From contig SCFE01000112.1 in the NCBI GenBank assembly GCA_004352715.1, positions 202,572 through 266,571 of the forward strand: a DNA stretch of 64,000 nt, given 5' to 3'. Below are positions 1-12,941 of this stretch, piece after piece (position 1 is the stretch's first letter; each line of letters begins with the position of its first letter). The position numbers were made by a program, and so were the translations under genes. Below the pieces are notes generated by a model. The model ran no database searches and was not told the DNA's origin. It saw only the letters and a program-made list of their open reading frames with translations. Source of the DNA: Hofstenia miamia (taxonomy: Eukaryota > Xenacoelomorpha > Acoela).

Positions 1-31
<31 letters not shown>

Positions 32-850
32 CACAGGCAATTATATGTAAATGCAATTGTCTGTTTATATATTTCACATATGCATAGCTAAGCTAAGTAT
101 GGATTGGACAAAACTTTACATGATGACTCCCTATCACCAGGGGATAGCAATAGGGAGTGATTGTGGGGCGAGAGGAGTTGCTTTTTTAAATAGTTAATAC
201 AAATTTTATAAAAAACCAGAGACATTTTTATTAAGGTCATTACTGGAGTCATTATTTCACACAAACTCATGCTAGTATTATTAATCTCAGATAAAAGTTA
301 TGAATTTTCACAAAATGTTTATGAAAATATTCAATCTTAACATAATTCACAACTACATGGGAGTCATTATATTGAAGATGTGCGGGGCAAATCCCATCAC
401 TAAGTATTTGGTTTCATAGTCCAATGTTGTCTACGGCATAGTTTTTTAAGTTTTTCTTTGTAGTTCCACTCTCATAGGATTTGGAGTTTTTCAAGATGAA
501 TTATTGAATCAGTTCAACAAATAGTATTTTTTATGCAAATCTCAGTATTATACCTTAAGATGTACAGATATGAATGCTGATTTCAGCGACAACCATTCCG
601 TAGAGTAATTTTAACAAAAATTCAAATTCTCTATTAATAACACAATTGAATAAATTAAAATAATGATTGCATCAATAGATGAGTTTTAGCATAAGATCTA
701 ATAGTCGACAATTCATCTAAAAACTTTATGTCTTGACAATAACTAAAGTGGCTTTTAATCAGAATTTGAAGTATTTATTATAGTTTACATGGTACTAATA
801 CCATGTATCATAATCCAATTTTTCTTGGAGTATTTATTTAGAATTAGCAG
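1..850. other. AT-rich sequence with an (AT)n start, no gene seen
   Basis: The first 20 bases are an (AT)n microsatellite that continues off the window. The rest is low-GC sequence with stops in all frames. Short open frames here show no recognisable protein similarity. Confidence 0.6.
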
Positions 851-1212
851 CAATTGGGGATTTTCACTAAAATTCAAATTGGAATATTTTTAGCTAAAAA
901 TGTTTAACTTAGTTTAAATTCGGAAAAAATAAAAACCAATAAAAATATTTGCTAAATTTTGCAGAAATGCACTGTCTCTTTCTTGTTCAGATGATGTCAC
1001 TACCTTTTGAATCATAAAACTATTACTTTGTAAGATGAAATTCTGGAAAATCGAAAGGTAGTGACATCATCTGAACACGAAAGAGACAGTGAATTCTGGA
1101 AAAATTTGCAAATATTTTTTAATGGTCGCTTCATTTTTAAAGAATTTAAACTAAATTGAACATATTTAGCTAAAAATATTTAAATTTAAATTTTACTGAA
1201 AATCCTCCATTG
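851..1212. repeat. Foldback element (long imperfect palindrome)
   Basis: The two halves are reverse complements over nearly their whole length. The inner arms 970-1007 and 1054-1091 match with a single mismatch around a 46-base spacer. The outer arms, from CAATTGGGGATTTTC at 851 to its counterpart ending at 1212, match at roughly four bases in five. This is the structure of a foldback MITE. I see no target duplication and no coding capacity, so the superfamily is undecided. Confidence 0.7.
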
Positions 1213-2287
1213 ATGAATGTTTTAATACATTCAATTGCGTTTCTGGTTTGAATTTGAGTTTACGTATTTTTTAATCTAGTCGGCATGCAGTATCTCGGAA
1301 TCGTTGGAACTTCTTTATTTCTTTGTTTAGCACAGATAAGACAGCCTTGTCCTGTTTCTTATTAGAGTTGTTGAATCGGAAATTATCGCGTTGTGGAAAA
1401 TTAATTTCTAAAAATTCTCGCAGACAGCATCTCACGCACTTCTGAATGAGATGTGATTTCTGATAAGTTATCAGAAATATCTGCAAGAGACTTCTTCTAA
1501 ATTACCTTGGAAGCAAATTTATTTTCAAACCAATATTTTTACATTTTTAAGTAATTATTCTTATGCCATCCATTTTCTTTTGATTGTATTGATAAAAAAT
1601 ATTGCGAATTGATCTAGGAATTATTTTATATTGATATATTTTTCTTACATGTTTTAAGATTTAAATTTTTTGATTGCCATTCATGAGGTATATCCATAAT
1701 ATCACACATTGTCAGTAGTTAAAAACAAGGTCATTTTCAATCAACTGCATTGCTAAGGAGTAACGTGATGGGAGTCAAGTCACTGGGCTGAACAGCCTAG
1801 ACTGCGAGACCATACATTATTAGTCGCAGTCCCACGCCGTATTCAAATTTTCCGGTTAGTTCTGTGAAATTTGGTCCAGTGCTGAAATTTAATGCGAGGA
1901 CGTTATCTGCATTACTTATCAATTTAAATAGTTAATGATGACGTTAAAGAAATATCTTAGGTTTGCAAGTACAGTATAAAATTTGTACTAGTCTTGTTGA
2001 AATTTAAGAGTTGATTGCAATCCCGTATTGGATCCGCAAGACTAATGGTCACTCGAAGAGTATCTTTGAATAGCGCCTATTGAAATAGTCCCTTCGACTT
2101 TTTAAGCTTGAGAAAAAAACACATTCTGAGCGAAACATACACTGTTCAGTGGAGTTCTATGTTTAGAATCAATTACCGCACGGCAATATAAATGTTTGGA
2201 AGCTGCACCAAATATATATTGCAACCTTTCTTAAAAGGTGTTAAGAAATATATTTAGAGCACTAAATAAGATTTAAAATTTTAGATA
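1213..2287. other. AT-rich intergenic stretch, nothing recognised
   Basis: No coding, repeat or RNA signal that I can support. A slightly GC-richer patch near 1760-1850 does not fold as a tRNA by eye. Confidence 0.5.
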
Positions 2288-2295
2288 TTATAGTC

Positions 2296-2675
2296 CAGAC
2301 TTGTCAACGACCCGACATTTTTAAGCTCGGCTCAGCTCGGCTCGTTTTACTTTTGAGTATTTTCGGCTCGGCTCGGCTCGGCTCGGCTCGCCACATAGAG
2401 CCGTTCATTCGATATTTTTTCAAAAAAATACTGCATTCTCAGAAATTTTTAAATAGCTCTTCCTAAGTATTTAATAAACATCTTAGAACATGATTATAAA
2501 ATAGGTATATTGAATAAAAAATATGAAAAATCTCCATAAGCAAATTAAAAAGCAGAACTATACATTGGCTCTTTTTAATAAAGGCTCGTTTTGGGCTAGT
2601 TGTATATCAAATGCTCGAGCTCGGCTCGGCTCGCTCGGCTCGGCTTGTTAGAAGCTTGGCTCTCTGACAAGTCTG
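2296..2675. mobile_element. hAT-like non-autonomous element, CTCGG family, copy 1
   Basis: The terminal inverted repeat starts CAGACTTGTCAACGA and ends in ACAAGTCTG. It is flanked by the exact 8-base duplication TTATAGTC (2288-2295 and 2676-2683). Both subterminal zones carry iterated CTCGG units (GGCTCGGCTCGG and similar) in inverted orientation. The middle is AT-rich and non-coding. Eight-base duplications and TIRs beginning CAG are typical of hAT elements. Two more copies lie at 21995-22350 and 52432-52792. Confidence 0.85.
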
Positions 2676-2792
2676 TTATAGTCCTATTTTTACTAATGAT
2701 TAGGTCTAAATTGGATTTTATGTATAAATGATTCTTAGAAAAAACTTTTATAACTCCATGCATTATTATATAGCTGACAGATTTTTACTGTA

Positions 2793-4675
2793 ATATAAAT
2801 TTAGGAAAATATTATTGTATGAATATTATCTCTGTCAACAAGATATTTTGAATTATTGATAATTAGTTTGTGATCTGTTAGCTTTGCTATGCATTCCATA
2901 ATCTACGCTATATGTAATATATGTCCTTCTGTTGATCCACTCTTGAAATACTTTTTTCTGTCCGAAGGTTCACTTAATTTTACAATTTGTCATTTGCAAC
3001 ACATAAATATTGATATTCTGAGTTTTACCATCTGATTATAAAATTCTAGGTAATAAAGCAAAACAATAAAAATTGATTGAGAATATTAGGAGTTTTCGAA
3101 TTTCTAAATTCCGAAAAAAACTAGAGATTTCGAATAAATTTCGAAAATTCGTGGATAACGAAAGCTAGTTACCAACTAAAAAAGTCAAAAGAACATCATG
3201 TTTTAAGAATCTAGTATATTGTTTAAAAAGCATAATTGAAGAGCTTAAATATAGACCCAATATTGTGAAAGCATTTATAAAAAACATCCTAAAATATTTC
3301 ATATTTTTAATAAATAAAATATTATCACGACTATAATTTCTTAAAAATAGTAGAANAAGTTTAGGCAGTTATTTATGTTGCAAATAAATGGTTTTCACTA
3401 TAAAGCAAATAAAACACCTTGTATCTGATTGTAAATATTTTGTATACTCACTAACCGACTACTAAAATAACATATCTTGCTGCAAAAATAGAATTTATTG
3501 AGAACAAATATAAATATGATATATATATATCATAGATAACAGGTACATTAATGTCTCAAAAAAATTATATATGTATATATATATATATATATACATCATT
3601 TGATAATGTCACCTAATCTGGAGAAGCCATTAATTCCTTAAGAAGAGCAAATACACTTAGCACAACACACTGCAGTGTTCTTAGTAGTTAATGATAAAAT
3701 ATTTGTTAAAAATATTAATTATTTTATTAAAGATATAAAATTTTTATATATTATATCTATTTCATATTTTTCATTATAATTTCAATAAGGATAAAATAAT
3801 TTTCAAAATTTAAAGATTTTTTCCTCATACTTTGATCACGACTATAATTTCTTAAAAATAGTAGAGTAATATATTTCTGTGCATGTGTAATATATTTGCA
3901 ATCAATAATTATCATTGTTTTGTAAAATACATTGAGTATTTCCAAAAACATGAAACGTATACTAAAGGGCTCCAACTTACAGTTTCCAAATATAAATTTA
4001 GGAAGACATTATTGTATGAATATTATCTCTGTCAACAAGATATTTTGAATTATTGATAATTAGTTTGTGATCTTTTAACTTAGCTATGCATTCCATAATC
4101 TACGTTATATGTAATATATTTCCTTCTGTTGATCCATTCTTGAAATATTTTTTTCTGCCCGAGAGTACTTATAATTTTTACAGTTTGTCACTTGCAACAC
4201 ATATATATTGATATTCTGAGTTTTACTAGCTGAATATAAAATTCTAGGTAATAATAAACACATTGATTGAGAATATTAGCTGTTTTCGAATTCCTAAATT
4301 CCGAAAAACCCCAAGCTTTCGAATAAATTTCTAAAATTCGTGGATAACCAACTTAAAAAAAGTCTAAAGAACATCATGTTTTAAGAATCTAGTAATTGGG
4401 TAAGAAACATAATTGAGGAGCTTAAATATAGACCCAATATTGTGCAAAAATTTATAAAGAATATCCTAAAATATTTCGTATTTTTAATAAATAATATATT
4501 AGCAGGACTATAAACACAAACCTGTCATTGAATGTGACCAAAGTAATTTCTTAAAAATAGTAGAATAATATATTTCTGTGCATGTGTAATATATTTGAAA
4601 TCAATAATTATCATTGCTTTGTAAAATACATTGAGTATTTCCAAAAACATGAAACGTATATTAAGGGGCTCCAAC
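2793..4675. repeat. About 0.7 kb direct duplication, first copy interrupted
   Basis: The block starting at 2793 (TATAAATTTAGGAAAAT...) recurs at about 3988 with scattered differences. The first copy runs to 3355 and resumes at about 3832-3975. The second runs on to about 4675. The interruption 3356-3831 begins with a single N, followed by 237 bases that recur at 4818-5054. No coding potential. The arrangement may be partly an assembly product. Confidence 0.7.
3357..3593. repeat. 237-base direct repeat of 4818-5054, ending in (TA)n
   Basis: By eye this stretch is identical to 4818-5054, at an offset of 1461. Both end in the same ATGTATATATATAT tract. In this copy the tract continues directly into unique sequence. 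In the other copy it runs into an N gap and then a Penelope-like relic. The single N at 3356 marks the left edge. Confidence 0.8.
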
Positions 4676-4817
4676 TTGGTCATTGATTACAAAACGGTTC
4701 ATTTTAACTCTTTTACATTGGCTCCTCTTTGACGGCCATGGCTCCTGTCACCACGCTACTGTAACAAAAAACAAAAAACTTGACAAATGAACTAGTTGAA
4801 TTCACGATGTCAAAGGA

Positions 4818-5275
4818 AAGTTTAGGCAGTTATTTATGTTGCAAATAAATGGTTTTCACTATAAAGCAAATAAAACACCTTGTATCTGATTGTAAATATT
4901 TTGTATACTCACTAACCGACTACTAAAATAACATATCTTGCTGCAAAAATAGAATTTATTGAGAACAAATATAAATATGATATATATATATCATAGATAA
5001 CAGGTACATTAATGTCTCAAAAAAATTATATATGTATATATATATATATATATANNNNNNNNNNNNNNNNNNNNNNNNNNNNNNNNNNNNNNNNNNNNNN
5101 NNNNNNNNNNNNNNNNNNNNNNNNNNNNNNNNNNNNNNNNNNNNNNNNNNNNNNNNNNNNNNNNNNNNNNNNNNNNNNNNNNNNNNNNNNNNNNNNNNNN
5201 NNNNNNNNNNNNNNNNNNNNNNNNNNNNNNNNNNNNNNNNNNNNNNNNNNNNNNNNNNNNNNNNNNNNNNNNNNN
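4818..5275. repeat. Second copy of the 237-base repeat, (TA)n and N gap
   Basis: 4818-5054 repeats 3357-3593 and ends in (TA)n. It is followed by 221 unknown bases (5055-5275). The gap ends inside the GIY-YIG end of a Penelope-like element. Confidence 0.8.
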
Positions 5276-6216
5276 TTCTTTAATTCATGATGGTGAGTGA
5301 ATATTTCTGTTTCAAGATGCCCGTTAAGATGTTCCTTAATGCGAATACCAAAATGTCGTTTAGTTTCACCAATGTATAGCTTGTTACAGCTATCACAAGT
5401 ATATTTGTAAACGATGGATGAAACTAAACATTCTGGGATTCTATCTTTATTCATAAATATGTTATCCGTTTGTAATGATGTAAAAATAGGCCTAATTTTA
5501 GATGATGTTAAACTTGCATTTATTTTTTTAATCTTTTTCTTAATAATAAATTGTTTGTCTTCAATGTAAGGTAACTTCCAGTATACATAATCTTTACAAT
5601 CATTTGTTTTTCTCTTGTCATCTATTTCATAATTTGAATTTAAATATTTAGATGTTATTTCTCTCAACATTTTATTTGGATAGCCATTTTCTTTGAATGT
5701 AGAAAATAATACATCTAGGCTCTTTGTCAATAGTTAAAAATTCGATGATATTTTTATAAATCTTTCGCACAAGCCTTTTATTGTATTGGTCTTGTATTTT
5801 AAAGGACAATAGGAAGTGAATGGTATATATAAACCTGTATTTGTTTTTTTTTAAATATACTTGGGATGTAAAATTGCTATCATAATTTTTAATTGTAACA
5901 TCTAAAAAGTTAATTTAATTTTCTTTTTCTTCTTCGATCGTAAATTTGATATTTTCAATTTCCAGATTTATTTTCTGCAAAAAACGATGAGCTTCTTCTT
6001 TGTTATTAAAAATGGCGAATATATCATCTATAAAGTGAAAATTTCTCGTTATGGAATTTCGATTCTATCATGTCCATTGCAAAATTTGCGATTAATGGGC
6101 CTAATGGGGAACCCATTGCTATGCCGTCTATTTGTTGGTAAATTTCATTATTAAACATGAAAGACGTATTCAAGCAGGCCATTTCTAGTAGTTTTTCTAG
6201 TGTATGTTTTGAAATT

Positions 6217-6219
<3 letters not shown>
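5276..6219 (-). mobile_element. Penelope-like retroelement relic: RT 3' half plus GIY-YIG endonuclease
   Basis: Read on the minus strand, the 5' part (about 6205-5880) encodes the distal reverse-transcriptase core. It has the block QIDGIAMGSPLGPLIANFAM, followed about 40 residues later by an active-site box FIDDIFAIF and then FLDVTI. After stops and frame changes a connector with NGYPNK follows. Next is the GIY-YIG domain (5460-5276) with YKYTCDSCNKLYIGETKR and IRIKEH, which keeps the Tyr and Arg expected of this nuclease. RT followed by GIY-YIG is the canonical Penelope order. The 5' end is truncated directly against a (TA)n tract (6220-6250) and the 3' end enters an N gap. At least two frameshifts make it inactive. 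Confidence 0.88.

Positions 6220-6250
<31 letters not shown>
6220..6250. repeat. (TA)n microsatellite at the truncated 5' end of the Penelope-like relic
   Basis: About 15 TA units abut the reverse-transcriptase reading frame without any spacer. Confidence 0.9.
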
Positions 6251-6253
<3 letters not shown>

Positions 6254-8736
6254 AAAGCAAAGTTCGTAACCGTCAATATTTGTTAAAAATATATATTATT
6301 TTGTTAAGAATGTAATAATTCCATACATTATATCTCTTGATAAAAAATAATCTAAATGACAATAAAAATAAAAAAAATTTCAAAATTTAATGACTTCCTC
6401 TTTATAGCATAGGGACGAATACTTTTAACTACAAAAATTGCCTTTGTAATCGTCCTGCAAACTTTTTTGCCATTTTAACCAATTTTTAAGAACTATTGGA
6501 AATTTCTGGGACCTAATTATAGATTTATCAAAGCATAGGCATGTCGATGTTAGTTTACCCTCTTTCATTAACAGACCACTTAGGCGCCGAACCTTTTTAG
6601 TATTAAAAGAGAACTGTACATTAACAGTTGAAGGGTGAAGTTAAATTGATTGGCTCAGAATATTAACAGTATTTTCGATAATTAATATTGGCTTCGTCTA
6701 AGTTATTAACATTGTAAATTCTTGTTAAAATTGAATTACGCCTTGTCAATACACGTAATTGAAGTAAAACCAATTTTCAATGAATTAGGCTTGATTATTT
6801 TTTAAAATGTTTATTTTCTTTTTAAACCTGTCAATTTTCAACTCCTTCCCTCCCAAAATATAATAATTCTGTTGATAAAATATTGCACAAATGTTAATCA
6901 ATTTTCTAATTAATTCAAAAGAACACAATTTTTTCCTTGAATTGTAATGCATTTAATCCCGCCCCTTTTAACTTGATAAGGAATTTTCTTGCATTATACT
7001 TTTTATTTTATGACGCAGTCTTATATTCTGCTTTTCTTTCCAATTTTCTAAGAAAACACTTTCTCAAATCTGGAGGTAACTTTGTAATAATTATAAATAT
7101 ATATATTTCTTCAATATATTTTATTTCGAACAAATTGCAATTTGAAAGTCTTAAAAAATCAGAAATAGGTTGGATGGCTTCCTTACTTATTTAAGAGCTG
7201 CTCAATTATCAAACGACAGCTTTTGAAAATACATTTTTAAGATTGAAGTATGATTCCGGAAGATAATCACCAAGCTCATTCAATTTATTCAGAATTTGTC
7301 ATATTAAATTGTATTGCATAGAGATGCATCTGTTGAAAGTACTTAAGTAACATTAACATTAACTAGCCTATATTTGCTTGTAATTATACACAATACATAT
7401 GACGCAATACAACTATGTAACACATAGTAAGTAAGGCGAAAACAAAACAATTTTTCTAAAGGTAGATTAGAAACTAATTATATGCTTGGTTGAGAGCAGG
7501 TGTTAGTAATTTTATATACTAGAAAATTTTGTAAAAATATCTGATTGACATTTGTTATTGATGAATGAATTTGGTTTGATGAGCCCATTACCGCTGTGAT
7601 AACCAGATTTAATAAGAAAGCTTTACAATTTTTCTAGAAATTTTCAGAAAAATTAAAAAAAGTTCCTAACTGAAATTCATATTCATTTTCAAAATACCTT
7701 TATATAGCATAAACTTTGAATTATTTTCAAAGTCAAAACGTTAAGTACTTTAAAATTTAAATACTGGTTTATATTCACCTATAGTGACAACAACCTCACA
7801 ATTCAACTCAAATTTGATATAATTATCCATGCTAAATGTTTATCAAATTTTAAAAAATAGAACCCTATATGTCTAAAAAATTACTTACTATTTACAGATA
7901 GGGTTGAAAGTCCACGACAATCTACACCAATAGAAAAATATATTACCGGAATTACTTTTGGATCCCTGGTAATAACTGTAAGTAATTAAAACTTAAATAG
8001 AAAAGTGCCTTAGTTGTTTTTCTTATACTTTATTTTTTTTGTTTTTGTTTTCACATCGGTCAATTCTGATTAGATCATTAAAAGCATTTATGGGTATAGA
8101 ATATTTTGGCATTTTAATTTTGAGTAAATTTATAATTAAACTTATACGTTCACATTTAACACTAACACTTACCTCACTTATCCGCAAAATAAACTTATAG
8201 CCCTATTGAGATGTTCAAATTTTACAAAAAAAATTTATTTTTAACTGAAGTCGACTCCTATTGAAAAACATCAAAATTTCAAAACTGGTTTGATACAATC
8301 TTACCCAGACATGAATTCAACTTCAAGAACAATGCTTGCGATTTCAAAAGATTGTATTTGAATTAATGGAGTGAACTTAGTTCATAATGTTATTCACATG
8401 ACACATATTTAAAAATAGTTGTTAAACCGTCTCCTCAAATAATTGAAAATCTTTTTTTTGCATTACGTTACAAATTTCTAGTAGACAATTATAGTATTTA
8501 CCAAAGATTGTAATATGATGACGAGTGTACTGCATCCAATATTGGACTGATATCCGTTGTATTTACATTTTGAACTTTAATAGTAATAGCAAAAAATTAA
8601 ATATCAATCTTTTCCCAATTTCTCATCAAATTCCAAAATAAAGATTGTGTTACTTCTTTTACATAAAAGAAATGCAATGTTTTATTCCAAGCTCTTAAAC
8701 TATGAAAAAGTACTCTAAAATATAAAATACAAGATG

Positions 8737-8739
<3 letters not shown>
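6251..8739. other. AT-rich stretch, no gene seen
   Basis: 6270-6405 is a diverged copy of about 3693-3830 (TTTGTTAAAAATAT... to TTTCAAAATTTAA). Beyond that I see no coding, RNA or repeat structure. The open frame at 6937-7194 has a composition typical of chance AT-rich ORFs. Confidence 0.55.
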
Positions 8740-8778
<39 letters not shown>

Positions 8779-9048
8779 NNNNNNNNNNNNNNNNNNNNNN
8801 NNNNNNNNNNNNNNNNNNNNNNNNNNNNNNNNNNNNNNNNNNNNNNNNNNNNNNNNNNNNNNNNNNNNNNNNNNNNNNNNNNNNNNNNNNNNNNNNNNNN
8901 NNNNNNNNNNNNNNNNNNNNNNNNNNNNNNNNNNNNNNNNNNNNNNNNNNNNNNNNNNNNNNNNNNNNNNNNNNNNNNNNNNNNNNNNNNNNNNNNNNNN
9001 NNNNNNNNNNNNNNNNNNNNNNNNNNATATATATATATATATATATAT
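8740..9048. repeat. (TA)n microsatellite spanning a 248-base N gap
   Basis: TA tracts on both sides (to 8778 and from 9027) enclose Ns at 8779-9026. The true length of the microsatellite is unknown. Confidence 0.9.
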
Positions 9049-9500
9049 CCTGTATAATGCAATTTTTGTAACGAAATAAAAAACAATTTCCCACGCTCAG
9101 TTCCTCAGTCTTATTAATATTTTAATGAAGTAAATTTTCTCGGAGAACTTCGCAATATTCTAGCAAATCCAATGAGGTTTGCCTTCTTAAGTGATTCTGA
9201 TTTTTTTATTGTTTATGTTTAATTTGAATTTCATCAACTGATGCATAGTTCAAAAGAAAATATAATCAACAGAATTTACACGTGAAATAGAAATCATAAT
9301 AATGCAGTTTGGACGGCTGTGTTTTCTATAAATATTGCTAGAAAAGAAAATACTATATCCAATACAGTATTGAATGCATTCTTTTACAATTTACTGCGTG
9401 TGTTTCTATTTACGCAATTTCTTGAAATTACCATTTGAAAATAAAAGCATAACCCAAAAATAGAGATTTATAACGAAGTTTTTCAACAATAATAATTCTT
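9049..9500. other. AT-rich stretch, nothing recognised
   Basis: No supported feature before the LINE relic. Confidence 0.5.
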
Positions 9501-9509
9501 GAGATACCA

Positions 9510-11278
9510 CATCATTAAAGGATAAAAATGAAATCATATATGATCAACAAAAAATAGCTAATGTACTTAATGAACTATTCATAAATCTAGGAATTTATAC
9601 TGATAACAAAGACAATATTATCTCTATAAATGAAATGCAAATTTACAACAATTTAATGTATAAAGAACAAATTAAATTTTGCTTCATAACTTTACATCAG
9701 TTAAAATGAAGTATCACAAAAGTTAAACGTTAATAAATCACTAGGACCATCTAAAATACCAATATGGGTTTTAAAGCAAGGAATGTCAATATTATGCAGA
9801 CCATTATGTGATGTTTTAAGCCAATGTATTTCTGAGGGTGTCTTTTCTGGTTGATTTTAATAAATCATACCTATAATTAAAATAGGTGATACTGAATATT
9901 CAATTATTAATTGTAGACCAATTTCAGTACTCTCAATAATAAGAAAGATATTTGAAAAAATAGTATATAACCAAATAAATAATTATATTGTGAAACATAA
10001 TTTATTTCGATCGTTACAATCTGGGTTTAGAAAAAACTTATCAACAAATGTGGGCCATAATTCATGTCTTAGATGATTGCAGAAAATATATTGACAAACA
10101 CCAAAGTGTATTCATTTCATCTCTAGATTTATCAAAGGCATTCAATTCAATTATTCATAATATCCTAATAAATATACTACAACAAATACACAATTTTGAA
10201 GATTCAGCAATCAATTTAATTAGATCTTATTTAAATAACAGACAACAGTACGTAAAAAGGAAGAACATAACATCTCATTCAATAATAATTAACCATGGAA
10301 ACCCACAAGGTTCAGTACTAGGACCCTTATTATTTAACATATATGTAAATGACATCAAATTTGATAATAAAATAAAATGCATACAGTATGCTGGTTATAC
10401 ATTATTATATACACTATGCATTAGACAGAGCTATCTTATATTTCGATAAGAATAAAGTGAAGCTGAATATTGAAATAACAAAGTTCATGGTCCTAAGCAT
10501 ATTAAATGATGAGAAACTAAGCCTACAAGTAAACAATAAACCATTGAAGAAGAAAATAAAATTGTATACCTAGCTATTATTTTTGATAATAAATTAATAT
10601 TTAAAGAACATATTAATATAATAATGAATAAAATGGCGGAAGGGATCAAAGCACTCTGTAAGTTACAAAGCTTTATGCCAATTAAATGGAAAATAATGAT
10701 ATTGAATTCATATATTCTGCTTCAGTATTTATATTGGTCGTGTCAGTTGACAAACCTACTTAGTCAATCAAAAAATCAGTTAGAAAGAATGTTGAATTGG
10801 AGTTTAGCTATCATATGTGAAAAAAGCAATCAAAAAATTTCAGAAGAATTTACAAACTTTTTTCATTAGACTATCTACAAATACTAAAACACTACAAATA
10901 TTTTTCAAAATTAAATAAAAAGAAGAACTCCATATTAGAACTGAATGCTATAGAAAATTTAAATTTGCAAGAGAATTATGAAGAACTTTTTTATTAATTT
11001 TTATTAATTAGTGTATAGATTTATGGAACAAATTATCTCCTAAGATTAAAGAAGAAACTAGTTTTAATGAATTAAAAAAAATTAAATTAGAATTATCACC
11101 AAAGAAAAGAACTTATTTGGATATTCAAAGAATAAAGTCTGTAACTAAGTAATATCAATTTGCAACTAAGTGGAATTATAGAAAAAGAATTTACTTTAAA
11201 CCTCAAGTATTTTTATACTTTTTTGCATTGTACAAAAGTTTAAGATAAATAAATTATTATTATTATTATTATTATTAT
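9510..11278 (+). mobile_element. Non-LTR retrotransposon (LINE) relic, reverse transcriptase and 3' tail
   Basis: Translating across frames gives an ordered RT domain. It starts with INKSLGPSKIPIWVLKQG (about 9730) and continues with NCRPISVLSIIRKIFEKIVYNQ and SGFRKNLSTN (about 10020). The longest frame follows (10048-10449), with SLDLSKAFNSI and NPQGSVLGPLLFNIYVNDI. The active-site box reads YAGYT where LINEs have YADDT, so both catalytic Asp are lost. C-terminal fragments continue to about 11150. The element ends in AAATAA followed by (TTA)n at 11252-11278, a normal LINE 3' end. No endonuclease domain is seen upstream, so it is 5' truncated. The pattern fits the Jockey/CR1 side of non-LTR elements, but the clade is not settled. 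Confidence 0.85.
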
Positions 11279-12941
11279 GGATGTATATAGTAAATACAAA
11301 AGTCTCCAAATGTAATTAATATTTGAAGCAAACTACTGAGTCTGGCCTCGAGCTTTAGGGCCAGTTCCAAGGCTGCACTGGCTAGAGTAAATTGTTCACA
11401 CAACTTACATTTATATGAGCTTAAGATTTTATCATAAACAAACAGTTAATTTAACATACATCACATATTTCATTCTTGTTATACATTTGCAAGTTATTAC
11501 GACAATTGGCGACCACTAATTAGTTCTACCAAAAGTCTTGCACTACAAAAAAGTTTTTTCCTTGAAAATTTGTATTTCATTTAAATTCTCTGATTAGCAG
11601 ATAGTGTTTGTTCTATTGTTTATTGAGCTTTATGATTTATATTTACCATAAACAGCTTAGTATATCTGCCAGTTGTATTGCTTGAATTCACTCAGAATAT
11701 CAAAAATATGATAGTGTTAAACTTGCACTAAGGGGGATGATTATTTTTATTACAAAATCACAGTAAAAAATGAACATATTTCACATATTTCACAAAAAAA
11801 TAAAGAGTACCTCTTTAATATTTTGTTAAAATAATGTGTTAAAAAATTAAATTAAAAAAAATAATGTGTTGTAAAATTTTGTTCTTAGTACTAAAGTATA
11901 TCCTAATCAATAAATTTCGAATGTTGCTGAGTTGCCCAATTGAAAATATAAACCAAATATCTATATAAAGACATCCTTTTATTAAGAGATTAAGCATGTG
12001 TTGGTTCCCTGAAAAATTGACCTGATTATTAAATGGAGGCTCAGTAAACGAAGAAATTAACACATACAAAATACCTGGAAAGCAAAACTCAGAAATCTCA
12101 GTTATAAAACCAAAAGTATTATCGCTTCATTGAAACACGTTAGTCTGTGTAAGTAAATTAATTACGTATTGAATCATTATTGTTTTTTACATCGTTAATT
12201 ATGAAGCTGAGTAGATTCCATTTCACTAACGATATACAGAAATTTCGAATAGCCAGCAACAATATGGTTTACAAAAGCCTCCTTTCTTCATTAATTATTC
12301 AATTTTTAACAGACTAAAAGTCTTATATTAACTTTTTCATTTGTTAAGGCGTATTAAAAGTAATTTATTTTATAGGCATTTCATTTTAGCAGGTTTAATT
12401 TAAGATAGTTACACAAAGAGGCATAATGAATTAAAGAAGTAGATTGAATAGTGTCTTCCATTACTTTTCAAATATGCATTGGTCAAAACCTATCAGATAG
12501 CAAACATGACTTTTCTACAGGTATTCAAAAACTTAATAAAAAAAGATGAACAATAAACTCAGAATTTAATTTAAAAAAATTAATTTACATTCCAAAATTG
12601 ATGGACGAAGAAAAATATAATATAAGGTGTACTTTATGTAAGCATTCGTTTTTCAATAATAAGTCACTAATTATATTTAAGTCCTTAAAAAGAAAATAGA
12701 TCATGTGCATGCATTGAACTTAAACATTTGAAAGTTTTATGCTATAATTTCAGTTTGGGGTTAATTATCATCAACTTCTAGAATTTAATTAATAATTATT
12801 GCAGTACTATCTACTGGATTTCGAATTGTTGACAAAGTTCATAAATTATATGCATGAAATATATCAACATATGTCCATTGCACGCATATGTCTACGACAT
12901 GTATATACATAATACTTTAATATAGTATTTATGTATATGCA
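11279..12941. other. AT-rich stretch, no gene seen
   Basis: No coding or repeat structure recognised. The minus-strand frame at 11839-12069 has no family resemblance. Confidence 0.5.

Noticed and set aside
1750-1860. tRNA gene
   Set aside because: GC-richer patch with some tRNA-like words, but no cloverleaf or paired A and B boxes at the right spacing.
2310-2400. CpG-island promoter
   Set aside because: The CTCGG cluster is part of a defined mobile element present in three copies with target duplications.
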